This document shows positions 32,779-42,490 of a DNA stretch of 64,000 nt, in pieces (within the stretch, counting starts at the first letter, position 1; each line of letters starts with the position of its first letter). The stretch spans positions 1,612,001 through 1,676,000 of the forward strand of contig OY752145.1 of assembly GCA_963573315.1 (NCBI GenBank), written 5' to 3'. The notes under the pieces are model-generated. The model was given only the letters and a program-made list of their open reading frames with translations, had not been told where the DNA came from and did no database searches. Source of the stretch: Entomortierella parvispora. Its lineage: Eukaryota > Mortierellomycota > Mortierellomycetes > Mortierellales > Mortierellaceae. Made by a program: the position numbers and the translations under genes.

Positions 32779-35095
32779 ATGAGCTCAATGTGGGACGCAG
32801 GAGAGACCATCACCACCCAGGCGCCTTCACAGTTCCGCAAGCGTCCCGGGAACGTGTTCCTCACCAGCAAACGATTGGCATGGGTTCCTCAGGGCGGATT
32901 GGCCCCCACCGTCTCTGTCCTTCATAGCGACATCAAAAACCTCTTTGTCAACGCCGAGGGATCCGCCAAGGTGATGATCAAGATTGTAGAAGTGAAGCCC
33001 GACACTAGCCATGGATTCATCTTCACCTCCTCGGCGGCTCTGGCTGAGCGAGATTCCTTCAAGGATGGTATCTCTGGGATCCTGGCCACTCGACAGGCCC
33101 TCGCCAATGCTAACGGAGCATCAGCAGGTGGCGCCACGGGATCATCGCCTTCAACAGTCGCCTCCCCCACTATGTCGGACGCCAGCGCGCCTGGAACACC
33201 GAGAATGGGTGCAGGATCAGGAGCTGGAGGCATGAGACGAGGCTTGAATGGTTCGGGACCGTCTGCAGAGATGAAGCTCCGGTTTGCATTGTTGAAACAG
33301 AACAAGGATCTCGCCATGCTCCACAAAGATCTTGTGATGGGAAAACACGTCTCTGAAGAAGAGTTTTGGGAGACCAGGAAGCATTTGCTGCGAAACCAGG
33401 CGGTTATGGATCATCAGCAGAAAGGCCAATCGTCTGCGTGGTTGGACCTAAAACCGGAGACGGGCGAGAGTAATGATGTCAAATACGTGATGACGCCCCA
33501 AGTAATTCACTCTGTTTGCCAGCAGTACCCTTCCAGTAAGTTCAATTGATAAATGTTCATCCTTCGAATGTGTTTATTTTGATTGTTAATTCTGACCGGG
33601 TTGAAATCATTGTCCTATTTTGTGTCTTGATCTTTCTAGTCAAACGAGCGTACGACGCGTTTGTTCCCGATAAGTTGTCCGAAGCAGAATTCTGGAAGCG
33701 TTATTTCCAATCCAGGTTCTTTCACAGAAGTCGATCCGGTCGAGGGGCTAATGAGCCGGATGATGATATTTTCGATAAGGCGTTGGCAGAAGATGAAGAG
33801 GAGACAAGGTCGGCGCCAAAACGAATCCGGTTGGATCATATTAACAAATTGGTAGATTTAAGTACGACGGAGGAGGACCACTTTGAGTCATACACCAGCC
33901 CTGATAGTACTATGGCAGCGGGAAAGACAAAGGAGTCAAAGGAGGCCATGCCTCTTATTCGTCGGTTTAATCGCTACGCCCAACGGGTATTAAATTCAAC
34001 TGTGGGGCCAAAAAAGCCGACATCAGGACCAGAGCCATTCAATGTATGCCATTACTCTGTGCAACTGAGGGCACTAATCTTTTTTATATTATGTGGGGCA
34101 TATACTGACGATATTCATTCTTTGATATGACTCTTAGATGAGTGGTGTTGAAAGGGCTATTGTTATGGAAGACCTCCAGGAGCAAAAAGAGGCTTCAAGG
34201 ATTGTTTTGGACATTCAAGATACAAGACGGTACTTTGAGAGTCAAGGCGGGGACACAAAAAGCTCTAAAATCACTGAGGGCCAAGTAAGAACAGATGGTT
34301 GGTGACAACGCGGATGATTAGTTTTCAAAACAAAAACTCACAGTTATGGTTGTTTCTAGAACCCTGGCGATATCTTGAAGCGGTTTTATAGAGATTTTAC
34401 CTCGAATGAGGTTGTCCTGGATAAGGTATGACTGGATACAATACTGATTCAGGAGTGGAACACTTTCACATTTTGTCTAATACTCTTGCGTCGATCGTAG
34501 CCATTCCACATTCCTACGGGAACTTTTGACACACTCATGAAAAATGTCAAAGTGAATCGAGCCAAGATGATGCCGCCTCAGGACGGATGTAAGTATACGC
34601 ATCTTTCTTCAATAGCAGATTAGGTGTTGGAACGTAGCTTCTATCTGTCCGGCTGACACCCCGCCCTTTTTGAAAACTAATCCTTGGATACTCTAGCTCA
34701 ACTCTTGCCTCCCGCGCTTTACCAGGAGGCCCTTTCCTGTCACGCTGCAGGCAATGAAATCCTGCGTCATTTTTGGGCGTCCACTGGCGCTGATAAAGAG
34801 GCAAAGCATGCTCGTATGGTGGAATCCTTGAACAAGATCCGCGATGAGAATATCAAGTCTCTAATGATGCAGGCTAGCTCGTTAGGCGCCAATTGTCACG
34901 ATGCTATGAAAATGGTAACTTTGCAAACCGAGTTCTGAAGCTGTAGATTTTTTGTCCGCAACGTCATCTTTTACGATAGTTATTAACGTGTGTTTTTCTT
35001 AGATGCTGAAACCAATGCAGAATGCGATCCAAAAAGCCCTCAAGCATGCAGAGACGGCCCGACCAAGGCCCATGGCAAGAAAATTGCCCGCCTGA
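32779..35095 (+). CDS. TFB1: TFIIH core subunit p62 (Tfb1/GTF2H1)
   Basis: Seven exons: 32779-33535, 33640-34043, 34138-34284, 34360-34425, 34501-34588, 34697-34914 and 35003-35095, giving 590 aa. Residues 1-110 form a PH domain (KRPGNVFLTSKRLAWVPQG, KNLFVN, KIVEVK). Two BSD domains follow, around 160-205 (MLHKDLVMGKHVSEEEFWETR) and 250-285 (AFVPDKLSEAEFWKRYFQSR). The C-terminal part with LPPALYQEALSCHAAGNEILRHFW matches the p62 core that contacts other TFIIH subunits. The protein serves transcription initiation and nucleotide-excision repair. A Gly/Ala/Ser-rich insertion lies between PH and BSD1. AATAAA lies 29 bp after the stop. Every splice junction is GT-AG and in frame. Confidence 0.95.
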
Positions 35096-35123
35096 GAAGA
35101 TCCAAGTTGTTCAACGCCGCAGA

Positions 35124-35129
35124 AATAAA
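35124..35129 (+). promoter_or_regulatory. Polyadenylation signal AATAAA for TFB1
   Basis: AATAAA 29 bp after the stop codon, within the 114-bp gap to the convergent PTH2 stop. Confidence 0.55.
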
Positions 35130-35209
35130 AATTGTACAGTAACATAGAGTTCTTTTGCAAGGCGCGCTTCCTTTATATTGTTTTAGTGTCGCTCTCTCAC
35201 TCTTTCTAG

Positions 35210-36237
35210 CTAATAGAGCTTCAACTTTCCTGTGACGCTGTCGACTATGCTTACAGGTCCAGGTCCGACGGCTAGAACTGTCCGTGATCCAGCAGCAATC
35301 TGTGTCCGTCCGGCGTCACGAATGCTGTGAGCGGCCAATCCGATGCTCATAGCCTGGGCTTGCAACAACAGCCTATATGTCAGTCATGCGATGGGTTAGA
35401 AGATGTTGCCTATCATTCATTATCGTAAAAGAGAAAGCCAGAATTCTTTCAGGACACTGCATCCGAGTTCCTTACATGTCTTCCTCGTTGTCGACCTTCA
35501 ACGTGACCTTGGCCTGTCCGCAGTATTCCCAGCGCTTAAGAGCCTGAATTGAAGGAGAAAAGGGATATTATCAGTACAAGCTTACATTCGTTTGCCCCGC
35601 CTTGCTTTTTTTGTGGAATCCCTTGTCTAAAAAAGCCGATTCCAAGGACCAGAAAAGGAGAAAGAAGGATCAAAGGAGGGAAGGGAGCTTGTACCTGAGG
35701 ACTCTTCTTGGCCAATTCCTTGTAGTTGGCCAAAGTGGCGTGACAGCACTGAGCGGCTGCTTTGCCCTTGCCCATGCCTAGATCGGATCGAACGACCAGT
35801 ACCATCTTGTATTCTTCTCCCAGATCATCGAAATCAGCAAGCTCCTCGTTCTCCTCATCCTCGCTTTCCTCATCCGAAAAATCTTCCTCGTCCGTGTATT
35901 CCTCAGAGTCTTCCTCGATCGATTTAGTTTTAGCTGCGGCATCGGCTGCGTCAGAGGGGGACTCTGAATCCTTTGTGGATTTTTTGGTGGATTTCTTCTT
36001 TTTCTCGTCCTTTCCGCGCGATTCCTCCGAGGACGTGGTCTTCGGAGTCTTTTGTTTCTAGAGAATTGAAGAAAAAGGGAAAAGGCGGTTAGAAAAACGG
36101 AGACGAGAATAACATCAGGCACCAAAAGTGGAAAAAGGAGGTTGACTTGCAATGGCGGTGTGGGAGATGAAGAATCCGGTGAGGAGACCGACAGCGCCGA
36201 CCGAGAGGAGCTGTCCGAGGGTAAATGACTTTTCCAT
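35210..36237 (-). CDS. PTH2: Peptidyl-tRNA hydrolase 2 (PTH2), membrane-anchored
   Basis: Four exons (36237-36151, 36057-35695, 35543-35476, 35372-35210) join to 226 aa. The enzyme hydrolyses peptidyl-tRNA released from stalled ribosomes. Residues 9-29 ([21 protein letters not shown]) are a single hydrophobic anchor as in human PTRH2, which sits on the mitochondrial outer membrane. A Lys/Ser/acidic linker of about 70 residues follows. The catalytic domain is complete: [70 protein letters not shown] and a final GKLKLY. The first intron appears to be GC-AG (donor GCAAGT at 36150); with a GT donor the frame breaks. Divergent from BZW, convergent with TFB1. Confidence 0.94.
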
Positions 36238-36549
36238 GGCGCGAGGGAGGGCGAGTAACGAGTAAAGAGAAGGACGACCACAGGCTATTGCACGCACACG
36301 TTCAGACAGACAGGCAGGGGAGAAACAGCCAAAAGACCAGAAGCCAGTCAAGGACCCAAGCCACCAGCTGTTTGTTGCCCCTCTCCACGCTGTGCGCCTT
36401 GCCCCCTTCCTGGTCCTGCAAAAGAAAGTCGTCCATCTGCATTCAGTCCCTCTGAACTCGTCCGTCTTCATTGTCCTTTCCTTTCTTCTTTCTTCTTTCT
36501 TCCACCAATCCATCTTTACCCATCTCATCTCTCTTCATCCACCTTCTTT
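36238..36549. other. Shared divergent promoter PTH2 / BZW
   Basis: 312 bp between start codons, with a TTCTT-rich leader before the BZW ATG (36480-36500). No gene. Confidence 0.5.
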
Positions 36550-38919
36550 ATGAGTAGCGCAGCCAACGTCAAGGTAAAAACTACCTCCCCTAGCCGCCAT
36601 TCCTCGTTCGTCTCGGGGGACAAAAGAAGAAAAAAAGCTTTATTTTCTTTATTATTTCGAGATCTACTGGCAGGAAGACATTTCAAAAAAAAAGTACAAT
36701 GCCGCAGGATGCGACGCAGCCACCATCGCCAGTTCTCCAACCCCGTCCCTCGTCAGCACAACATTCTACTCGAGGATTGTCACTCTAAATCAAGCAGCAG
36801 GGTTAAAAAAAACAACAGACAGAAAACAAAAGAGAACCAATGGCGATCTCCATCCATACACTCCACGCGTGACATCCTGCGGTTATTCAACGCTTGGACC
36901 CCCTTTGATCCAATAACCCCCGTTCTCGAGAGACTATCTGGACAGTTGGGGTGCCCCTTTTACGTAGGACAGACTGGAGAAAGACCGCTCGTGTGATCAC
37001 TAGGATTTAGGATAGACACGTCCACACGTCCACAGCACTAGCTGAGAGGGCATATCCACTTCAATTCATTCACTAAGCAGTGGAGATATTCCTGCAACGT
37101 TTATTGACACGCCAATTGCTGGCCTTTTCTTTCTACCTGTGCAGCCCGTCCTTCAAGGTGTCAAAATCAGACCTCGCAAGGTACAGTTTAGGACAATTGC
37201 AAAGGATTTAGATCTTGCCCCAGGAAATCTTCTGAGCCACATCTAATCATGTATACTTTTATGTATGGCTGCATGAATAGGGTGTTCAAAAGGCAACCGC
37301 CAAGTTTGAACCCACTGGTAAGTGATCTCTTCTTGATGCCGCGCTGTGAGGAACAGGGACGGACACACTCGTCGGACTTTCTCCCACTATGCGGTCATGG
37401 CATTAATGGATCTCGCTTTGTTATTTCTTTGGCCAATGTAGTTTTCCGTGACGCCTTCATTAGCGTCCTTTCTGCTGCCACCCCTGGAAACCTTGACGAA
37501 GTCTCTGCAAAGCTGGATGCTGCTGGCAACACTCTCGAATACAGACGCTACGCCGAGACTCTCTTTGAAATTCTGATTGCTGGTCGTCTTCTTGGTAAGG
37601 CCGTGACTACTTGTGAAGGACAGGAAGACCATGCTGAAGAGTGTATCTGCCAGAAGCACAAGTAACGAAGGCTGACTGATTTCATTTTGCGTGAATTCAT
37701 TTTGGATCGATTAGCTCCCGGTGGCACCTTCCTCGAGGATGGAACCCCTGCCAGTCCCTTCAGCATTTTCCAGGCTGAGGATGACCTTTCCAGCATCAAG
37801 AAGCACGTTGACGTTTTCCACAAGCTTATGCGCCGCTACAAGTACTTGCAGCGTGGTTTCGAGGATACCCTGATGAACTTGCTCCAATACATCAACAAGT
37901 TTACACCCGAGGATACCAACAAATTGGCTGTGGCCACTGGTTTGTTCTGCTCCTCTGGATTGGCCACTTTGACCGTCCTCAACGTCTTGTTCAAGGAACA
38001 TCTCGTCAAGGAGGGTAAGCAAACCGTTGTGACTATAATGATCTTGACTAGAGACCAAGGAAATGAGATTTTTTTTGGAGATTAACTTAATCTCTTTACT
38101 GATCTGTGTTTATAGGACTTTCTCTCCAGTTCGTTACCACCGTTTTCAAGACATACTTGATGGATCAATCTGTCGACCAGTTTGGACTCAACCTGCACAA
38201 GGCTGGTATGAGCGACCGTCTCTTGGATTTCTTCCCCCCTAACAAGCGCGACGAGGATAGCTTTGCTCGCCACTTTGAGGCCGAAGATATGAAGCAATTG
38301 GTGACCTTCCAGAACAAGAAGCAACTTATTTTGCGCAAGGAGAGCATTGTCGAAAATGTTCGCTCTCTCTTGGAGGAGGGCAAGATCCCAGATGTAAGGG
38401 TTTGCCTATGATTTTGCTATTGTAATCTGCATGTTCCTTTGAAGATCTCTTATCCTGACTCTTTCCCTTTTATTCGCTTTCTAGTGCTTGACTTTCCTCA
38501 AGGCCCAAATCAAGGAGAGCGGTCTCATCGAGCCCGACTTTATCCCCTTGGTGTGGACCGGCATGATGGCCTCTGTGGACTGGGGTACCCGCGTGGATCA
38601 GATCGATAACCAGATCTTGAAGCAGGTTCAGCAGTACAGCAAGTTGCTGGGCGCTTTCTGCACCTCTCCCAAGACAGAGATTGCCTTGATGCAGACGATC
38701 CAGGTCAACTTTTACGAGGATGCCCGTTTCATTAAGCAGTACCGTGCCGTGACCCAGCTTTTGTACAAGAACGATGTCCTGTCAGAGAGCGCGATCTTGT
38801 ACTGGGCTGAGAAGGGCTCCAAGACCCAGGGACGCACTGTCTTTATGAAGCAGATGGAGCCTTTCATCCATTGGCTCAAGAATGCCAGTGATGAGGAGGA
38901 CTCTGAGGACGACGAATAG
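36550..38919 (+). CDS. BZW: eIF5-mimic protein (BZW1/BZW2, 5MP)
   Basis: Seven exons: 36550-36573, 37145-37180, 37281-37317, 37442-37594, 37715-38014, 38116-38393 and 38485-38919, giving 420 aa, the same size as animal BZW2 (419). Family landmarks: [48 protein letters not shown] and a C-terminal W2 (eIF5C) domain with VWTGMMASVDW, VLSESAILYWAEKG and the acidic tail EEDSEDDE. 5MP proteins compete with eIF5 for eIF2 and eIF3 and tune start-codon stringency. Ascomycete yeasts lack them, so this supports an early-diverging fungus. The first three coding exons are tiny (24, 36 and 37 nt), but they reproduce the family N-terminus PVLQG...KFEPT convincingly. Confidence 0.95.
36574..37144 (+). other. 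571-nt first intron of BZW
   Basis: GTAAAA donor and CTGTGCAG acceptor. No RNA gene or other exon recognised inside. Confidence 0.55.
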
Positions 38920-39879
38920 ATGATAATTATGTCCAAAAGGCGACCGGAACGAAAAAAATAGGGATCCAGTCTGTAGATCATAACATGAACGACGATAAAA
39001 CTCATTTGAACCATTATTGATCAAGGCCACCACCACGCCGTGTGACAACCGCACAAGCAACACCCCTCCCTTCAACCCACCGTCTCTGATCCTCCGCCGC
39101 CACCACCACCACTATTTCTACCAGTACTGACGAAGTACTCTTTCTTTGCAGAACACAATTGATCAATTTTGCTTAATCACTCTACTTGTCACGGTGCTGT
39201 AATCCTTTGGACGTCCACACCTGCGTTTGAAGAACGGACCTTTTGAAAGAAACAGCGATCTCCCCGTCTCCCTTGTCGGAGTCTGACTAAAATGATTCTA
39301 ACGCAATCTAATGAAAAAAAAAAAATGAAATGACGGTGTCGGCGAGCAATTGAGACCGGGTAGGTCGCTCCAGGACCTGTGTTCTTTCGTCTGTGTCGTT
39401 CCTGATATGACCATAATGATGAGGATTGAAGTAATTGAATATTATTGTGGGCCAAGTATGAGAAACAAAAGTCTATGGGAAGGCAATGCGTGATGGAATA
39501 GAATGCCTCTAAGAACCAACTATTTCCTTTGAGTATCTGAGCAAACCTCCGAGATGCGAGAAAAAGGCGATGCAGAGAGGCAAAGAAAGAGCAAACGGTG
39601 TCGCCAGTGTGTTCTCGAAGTATGTACAGATATCCTTCTATTCTTGCTTAAAAAGTTCCTTTCTCTTAAATCTCGGCGCACTGCGCTTTGATCCGAACGT
39701 GTTCTTGTACGAGTTTTCTTCTTGCTAGTTCTAATCGCCAGGGCTGCTGGGCCTTATTCATTTGTCGTTGCGGTCGTCGTCGCGTCGTGTTCTGGCTTCT
39801 CCTTATCCTTTCTTTTTAGTCACGCCTGCGGTTGCTTTATCTTTGACCTCTTGAATCCAGAAAAAAAGGGAACAAGGAT
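38920..39879. other. Spacer between two convergent genes
   Basis: 960 bp without a supportable gene; an A-run at 39315-39325 and ordinary sequence otherwise. Confidence 0.5.
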
Positions 39880-40170
39880 CTATACGCGTCGGCACTCGAG
39901 AGCAGTTTCTTTGGGATCGACACTCATGGTACAAAAGAAGCCCTGGTCCTGCATAAAGGTGAACATTTGCTTGGCTTCCAGCGCCATGAACTTGACACAG
40001 GTCTTTTGGCCGTTGGGTTCGATCCTACAGATGCCCTTGTTGGTCCCAAGGGGCTCGACCAGGTATTGGGTGTTGGGTTTCGTGAACTGGGTGAGCATGG
40101 CCTTTTCCGACTCGACGGCGGCGGGATCGCTTTGTGCTGTGGGGTTGGCGGCGTCCAAGGATGTGCTCAT
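39880..40170 (-). CDS. Unrecognised small soluble protein, 96 aa
   Basis: A single intact frame from the ATG at 40170 to TAG at 39880. The codon use and the balanced, non-repetitive composition look like a real globular protein: after a short Ala/Ser/Asp start there is FTKPNTQYLVEPLGT, GICRIEPNGQKTCVKF, then a likely helix FMALEAKQMFTFMQDQGFF and CTMSVDPKETALECRRV. Alternating hydrophobic segments suggest beta strands. There are four Cys but no metal-site spacing. No signal peptide or membrane helix. I cannot name a family. An upstream pyrimidine-rich leader on the minus strand (40200-40300) resembles those of other genes in this window. Confidence 0.7.
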   Translation of the reverse strand: MSTSLDAANPTAQSDPAAVESEKAMLTQFTKPNTQYLVEPLGTNKGICRIEPNGQKTCVKFMALEAKQMFTFMQDQGFFCTMSVDPKETALECRRV

Positions 40171-41171
40171 GATGACAGAGTAAAAAGAGATGAGGGTAGG
40201 AGGGGTTGATGAATGGGTGTTGCTTTGCAGAATGCGGGGGGAGAAGAGAGAGAGAAGGAGACGGAAGGACTTGGGGCACACAGAGAGACTTTGCACTTTG
40301 GGGCACCGTGAGCGAGCCCACACTAAATCCATGCTCTATTTACGTCACTCTAAACCTTTATTGCCAACCCCAATGCCCCTCCTGCAACATATTCCCCCCT
40401 TCGCTATCCACGCTGGAGACAAGGGATCTCTGCCACGGTGTAAAAGAACCTTACCGTAGGCTACTATCAATACTGTGAATGATCCATTTTCATGAGAGGC
40501 AAACCTATGCGTTCTGCAATAGTTGTGGCTCAAGCTTCAACAGTAGCAACGGACAGCAGCGTCCAGACACAAAGACGCCGAGCCTGCAAAGCCCGCCATT
40601 CGCAAGAATTGATCGATCTTTTTCAGACGTTGCTTTTCTGGTGTCCTTTCTTCTTCTGCTAGTTATTCCAGCGGACGTCTCAAAAGAGGGCTCTACAAAC
40701 GAAGCACTTCCCCACCTCTGCAGCCCTGGAAATCTTCCTGTAGGTGATATGAGGAAGCGCTCAGGAACAACCCCACTCACGCATCGAAGAAACAGGGATC
40801 CATGAGAGCACCCAGCGCGTTAATGCTGATTACAGTGCCTGGTATAGGAATGAAGATAAATTTGCTCTCTTGTTCTTTACCACTCGGTTCGTGGCGCGGC
40901 ACTGTCCTTCCCACCCCAGCAAAGCAAGCAGGATAACGCAGATCGGAAGACAGCCAAGAAGAAAAAGCTCCCTCACGTGGAAATGAACTATGGCAGTTCT
41001 CGATTGCTGTTCCTCCGAGCCGCGTCCTCTTTCTTTGCTTAACCTTCTTCAGCTCACTTCTCCTTCTTCTTCTTTCTCCTTTTACTACAAACAACCCGAC
41101 CCCTGTCCTCGGTCATCTCTCATCTCCCATCCCCCCATCTCCCCATCCACCCATTTCGGAAAATAAAAAGA
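40171..41171. other. Divergent spacer between the 96-aa gene and the THEM6-like gene
   Basis: About 1 kb. Purine-rich leader on one side (40240-40262), CCCATC-rich leader on the other (41110-41158). Internal open frames are short and unrecognised. Confidence 0.5.
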
Positions 41172-42110
41172 ATGACATCCGACTCGACAAAGATCTTGCT
41201 CGTGCTTTTGGCACTGATGCACTTCAAGTCCCTGCCGGGCGTATACACGGTCCGCTCGCTATCCTACATCATCAAGAACCGACATCTAAAAAAACCAAGC
41301 ATTGGCCTCCTTGAGGCTTCAAAATACCACAGCCGCGTTTGGTTTGACGATCTGGATCTCAACATCCACCTCAACAACAGCTCGTACAACAAGATGATGG
41401 ATTTTGCTCGCATCGACCTCTGCACCCGTCTCTTCCCCAGTTGGCAGGTCAAGAACAAGTTTGACATGCATCTGGCTCAAACAGTGCTCTTTTTCAAAGC
41501 GGAGGTACCTCGGTTTTCAAAGTACACGATCACCAGTCGGATCTTTACTTGGGATGACAAATGGGTCTGGATGCAGCATCGTTTCTCGATCAAGCGCAAG
41601 GTCCGGCCCGTGCGCAAGACTGCCCAGGCTATCCATGGCGCCATTCTGGCGGGACAGGAAAACTTGAAAAACGGAGAGGATTCCAAGGAGCCGATCCGGG
41701 ATGAGGATGTGGTCGTGGAAGAAGACGAGGACGAGGATGATGTGGATCCTATTGAAGCCAAAGGCCTCGCAGTGCCTTCGAGCATGTCTGCCTCCAGTGT
41801 CATTGGGCCCAACTTTGGAAATCACCCCAACGATGCAATGGCAGAGGTACCGGATAAGCTGTGCTGTATTGCGTACTCACGCATGGTGGCCAAGCATCCC
41901 AAGGGCAAGACCATTGTCCCTGCGGTGTTGTGGGAAAAGAACGGACACAAGGAGGCGTACCCGGGCGAGTGGGAGCAGTACCGGCAGTTGGGCATGTCGC
42001 TTATCGAGGGAATGATGAAGATTGGCGATCCCACGTTGACAGCACCGGCCGCAGCGGCGGCGCCAGCATCGCGTCGCCGTCTTGTGAACCCGACACGCGC
42101 CAGGATCTAG
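41172..42110 (+). CDS. THEM6-like 4HBT-fold (acyl-CoA thioesterase-like) protein
   Basis: Single exon, 312 aa. Residues 8-30 form a hydrophobic N-terminal anchor (ILLVLLALMHFKSLPGVYTV), so membrane attachment is likely. The hot-dog domain of the 4HBT_2/THEM6 type begins near 55 (SRVWFDDLDLNIHLNNSSYNKMMDFARID, given here only by its key residues D, H, N and the DFAR motif). The strand pairs FKAEVPRFSKYTITSRI and DKWVWMQHRF follow. An acidic insertion (EEDEDEDDVDPIE) at about 178-195 interrupts the fold and is unusual. Family members are presumed acyl thioesterases; THEM6 itself has no firmly established substrate. The HLNN motif is the DxNxHxNN-type signature. A/T-rich DNA with AATAAA follows the stop. 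Confidence 0.88.
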   Translation: MTSDSTKILLVLLALMHFKSLPGVYTVRSLSYIIKNRHLKKPSIGLLEASKYHSRVWFDDLDLNIHLNNSSYNKMMDFARIDLCTRLFPSWQVKNKFDMHLAQTVLFFKAEVPRFSKYTITSRIFTWDDKWVWMQHRFSIKRKVRPVRKTAQAIHGAILAGQENLKNGEDSKEPIRDEDVVVEEDEDEDDVDPIEAKGLAVPSSMSASSVIGPNFGNHPNDAMAEVPDKLCCIAYSRMVAKHPKGKTIVPAVLWEKNGHKEAYPGEWEQYRQLGMSLIEGMMKIGDPTLTAPAAAAAPASRRRLVNPTRARI

Positions 42111-42490
42111 GCGCAGATGATACCATGGCCAACAAAAGAAAAAAAAGAATAAAAAAATAAAAAATAGAACTCCCCTTAATGCAAGGGCCAAGGGAGAAGA
42201 GGCGGCAGCATTGATTCCGTGGAACGCGCCTGAAAGAGAGAGTCAGGCACAAAGGACACACGCCCGCCCCTTTCTTTGCCCTCTTTGCTCGTTCGTTCGT
42301 TTCGTTCGTCCTGTTCCCATCTCTCCTGTTGCCCCCATCCTCGCTCTCTTTCTCTTTGCACATCCTCGAGGGAGAACCAATCAGTCCTCTCTCCGTCTAC
42401 TCTCATCCCCATCGGCTGCATCGCCACCTCTCTCCGCTCGCGACTGCATTTAGCGCGGGAACAGGAAGAAAATAAAAACTTGCTCCCACG
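42111..42490 (+). other. Spacer THEM6-like / HOOK with AATAAA
   Basis: AATAAA at 42148-42153, followed by a TTCGTTCG-rich stretch near 42290-42310 that leads into the HOOK gene. No gene in it. Confidence 0.5.
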
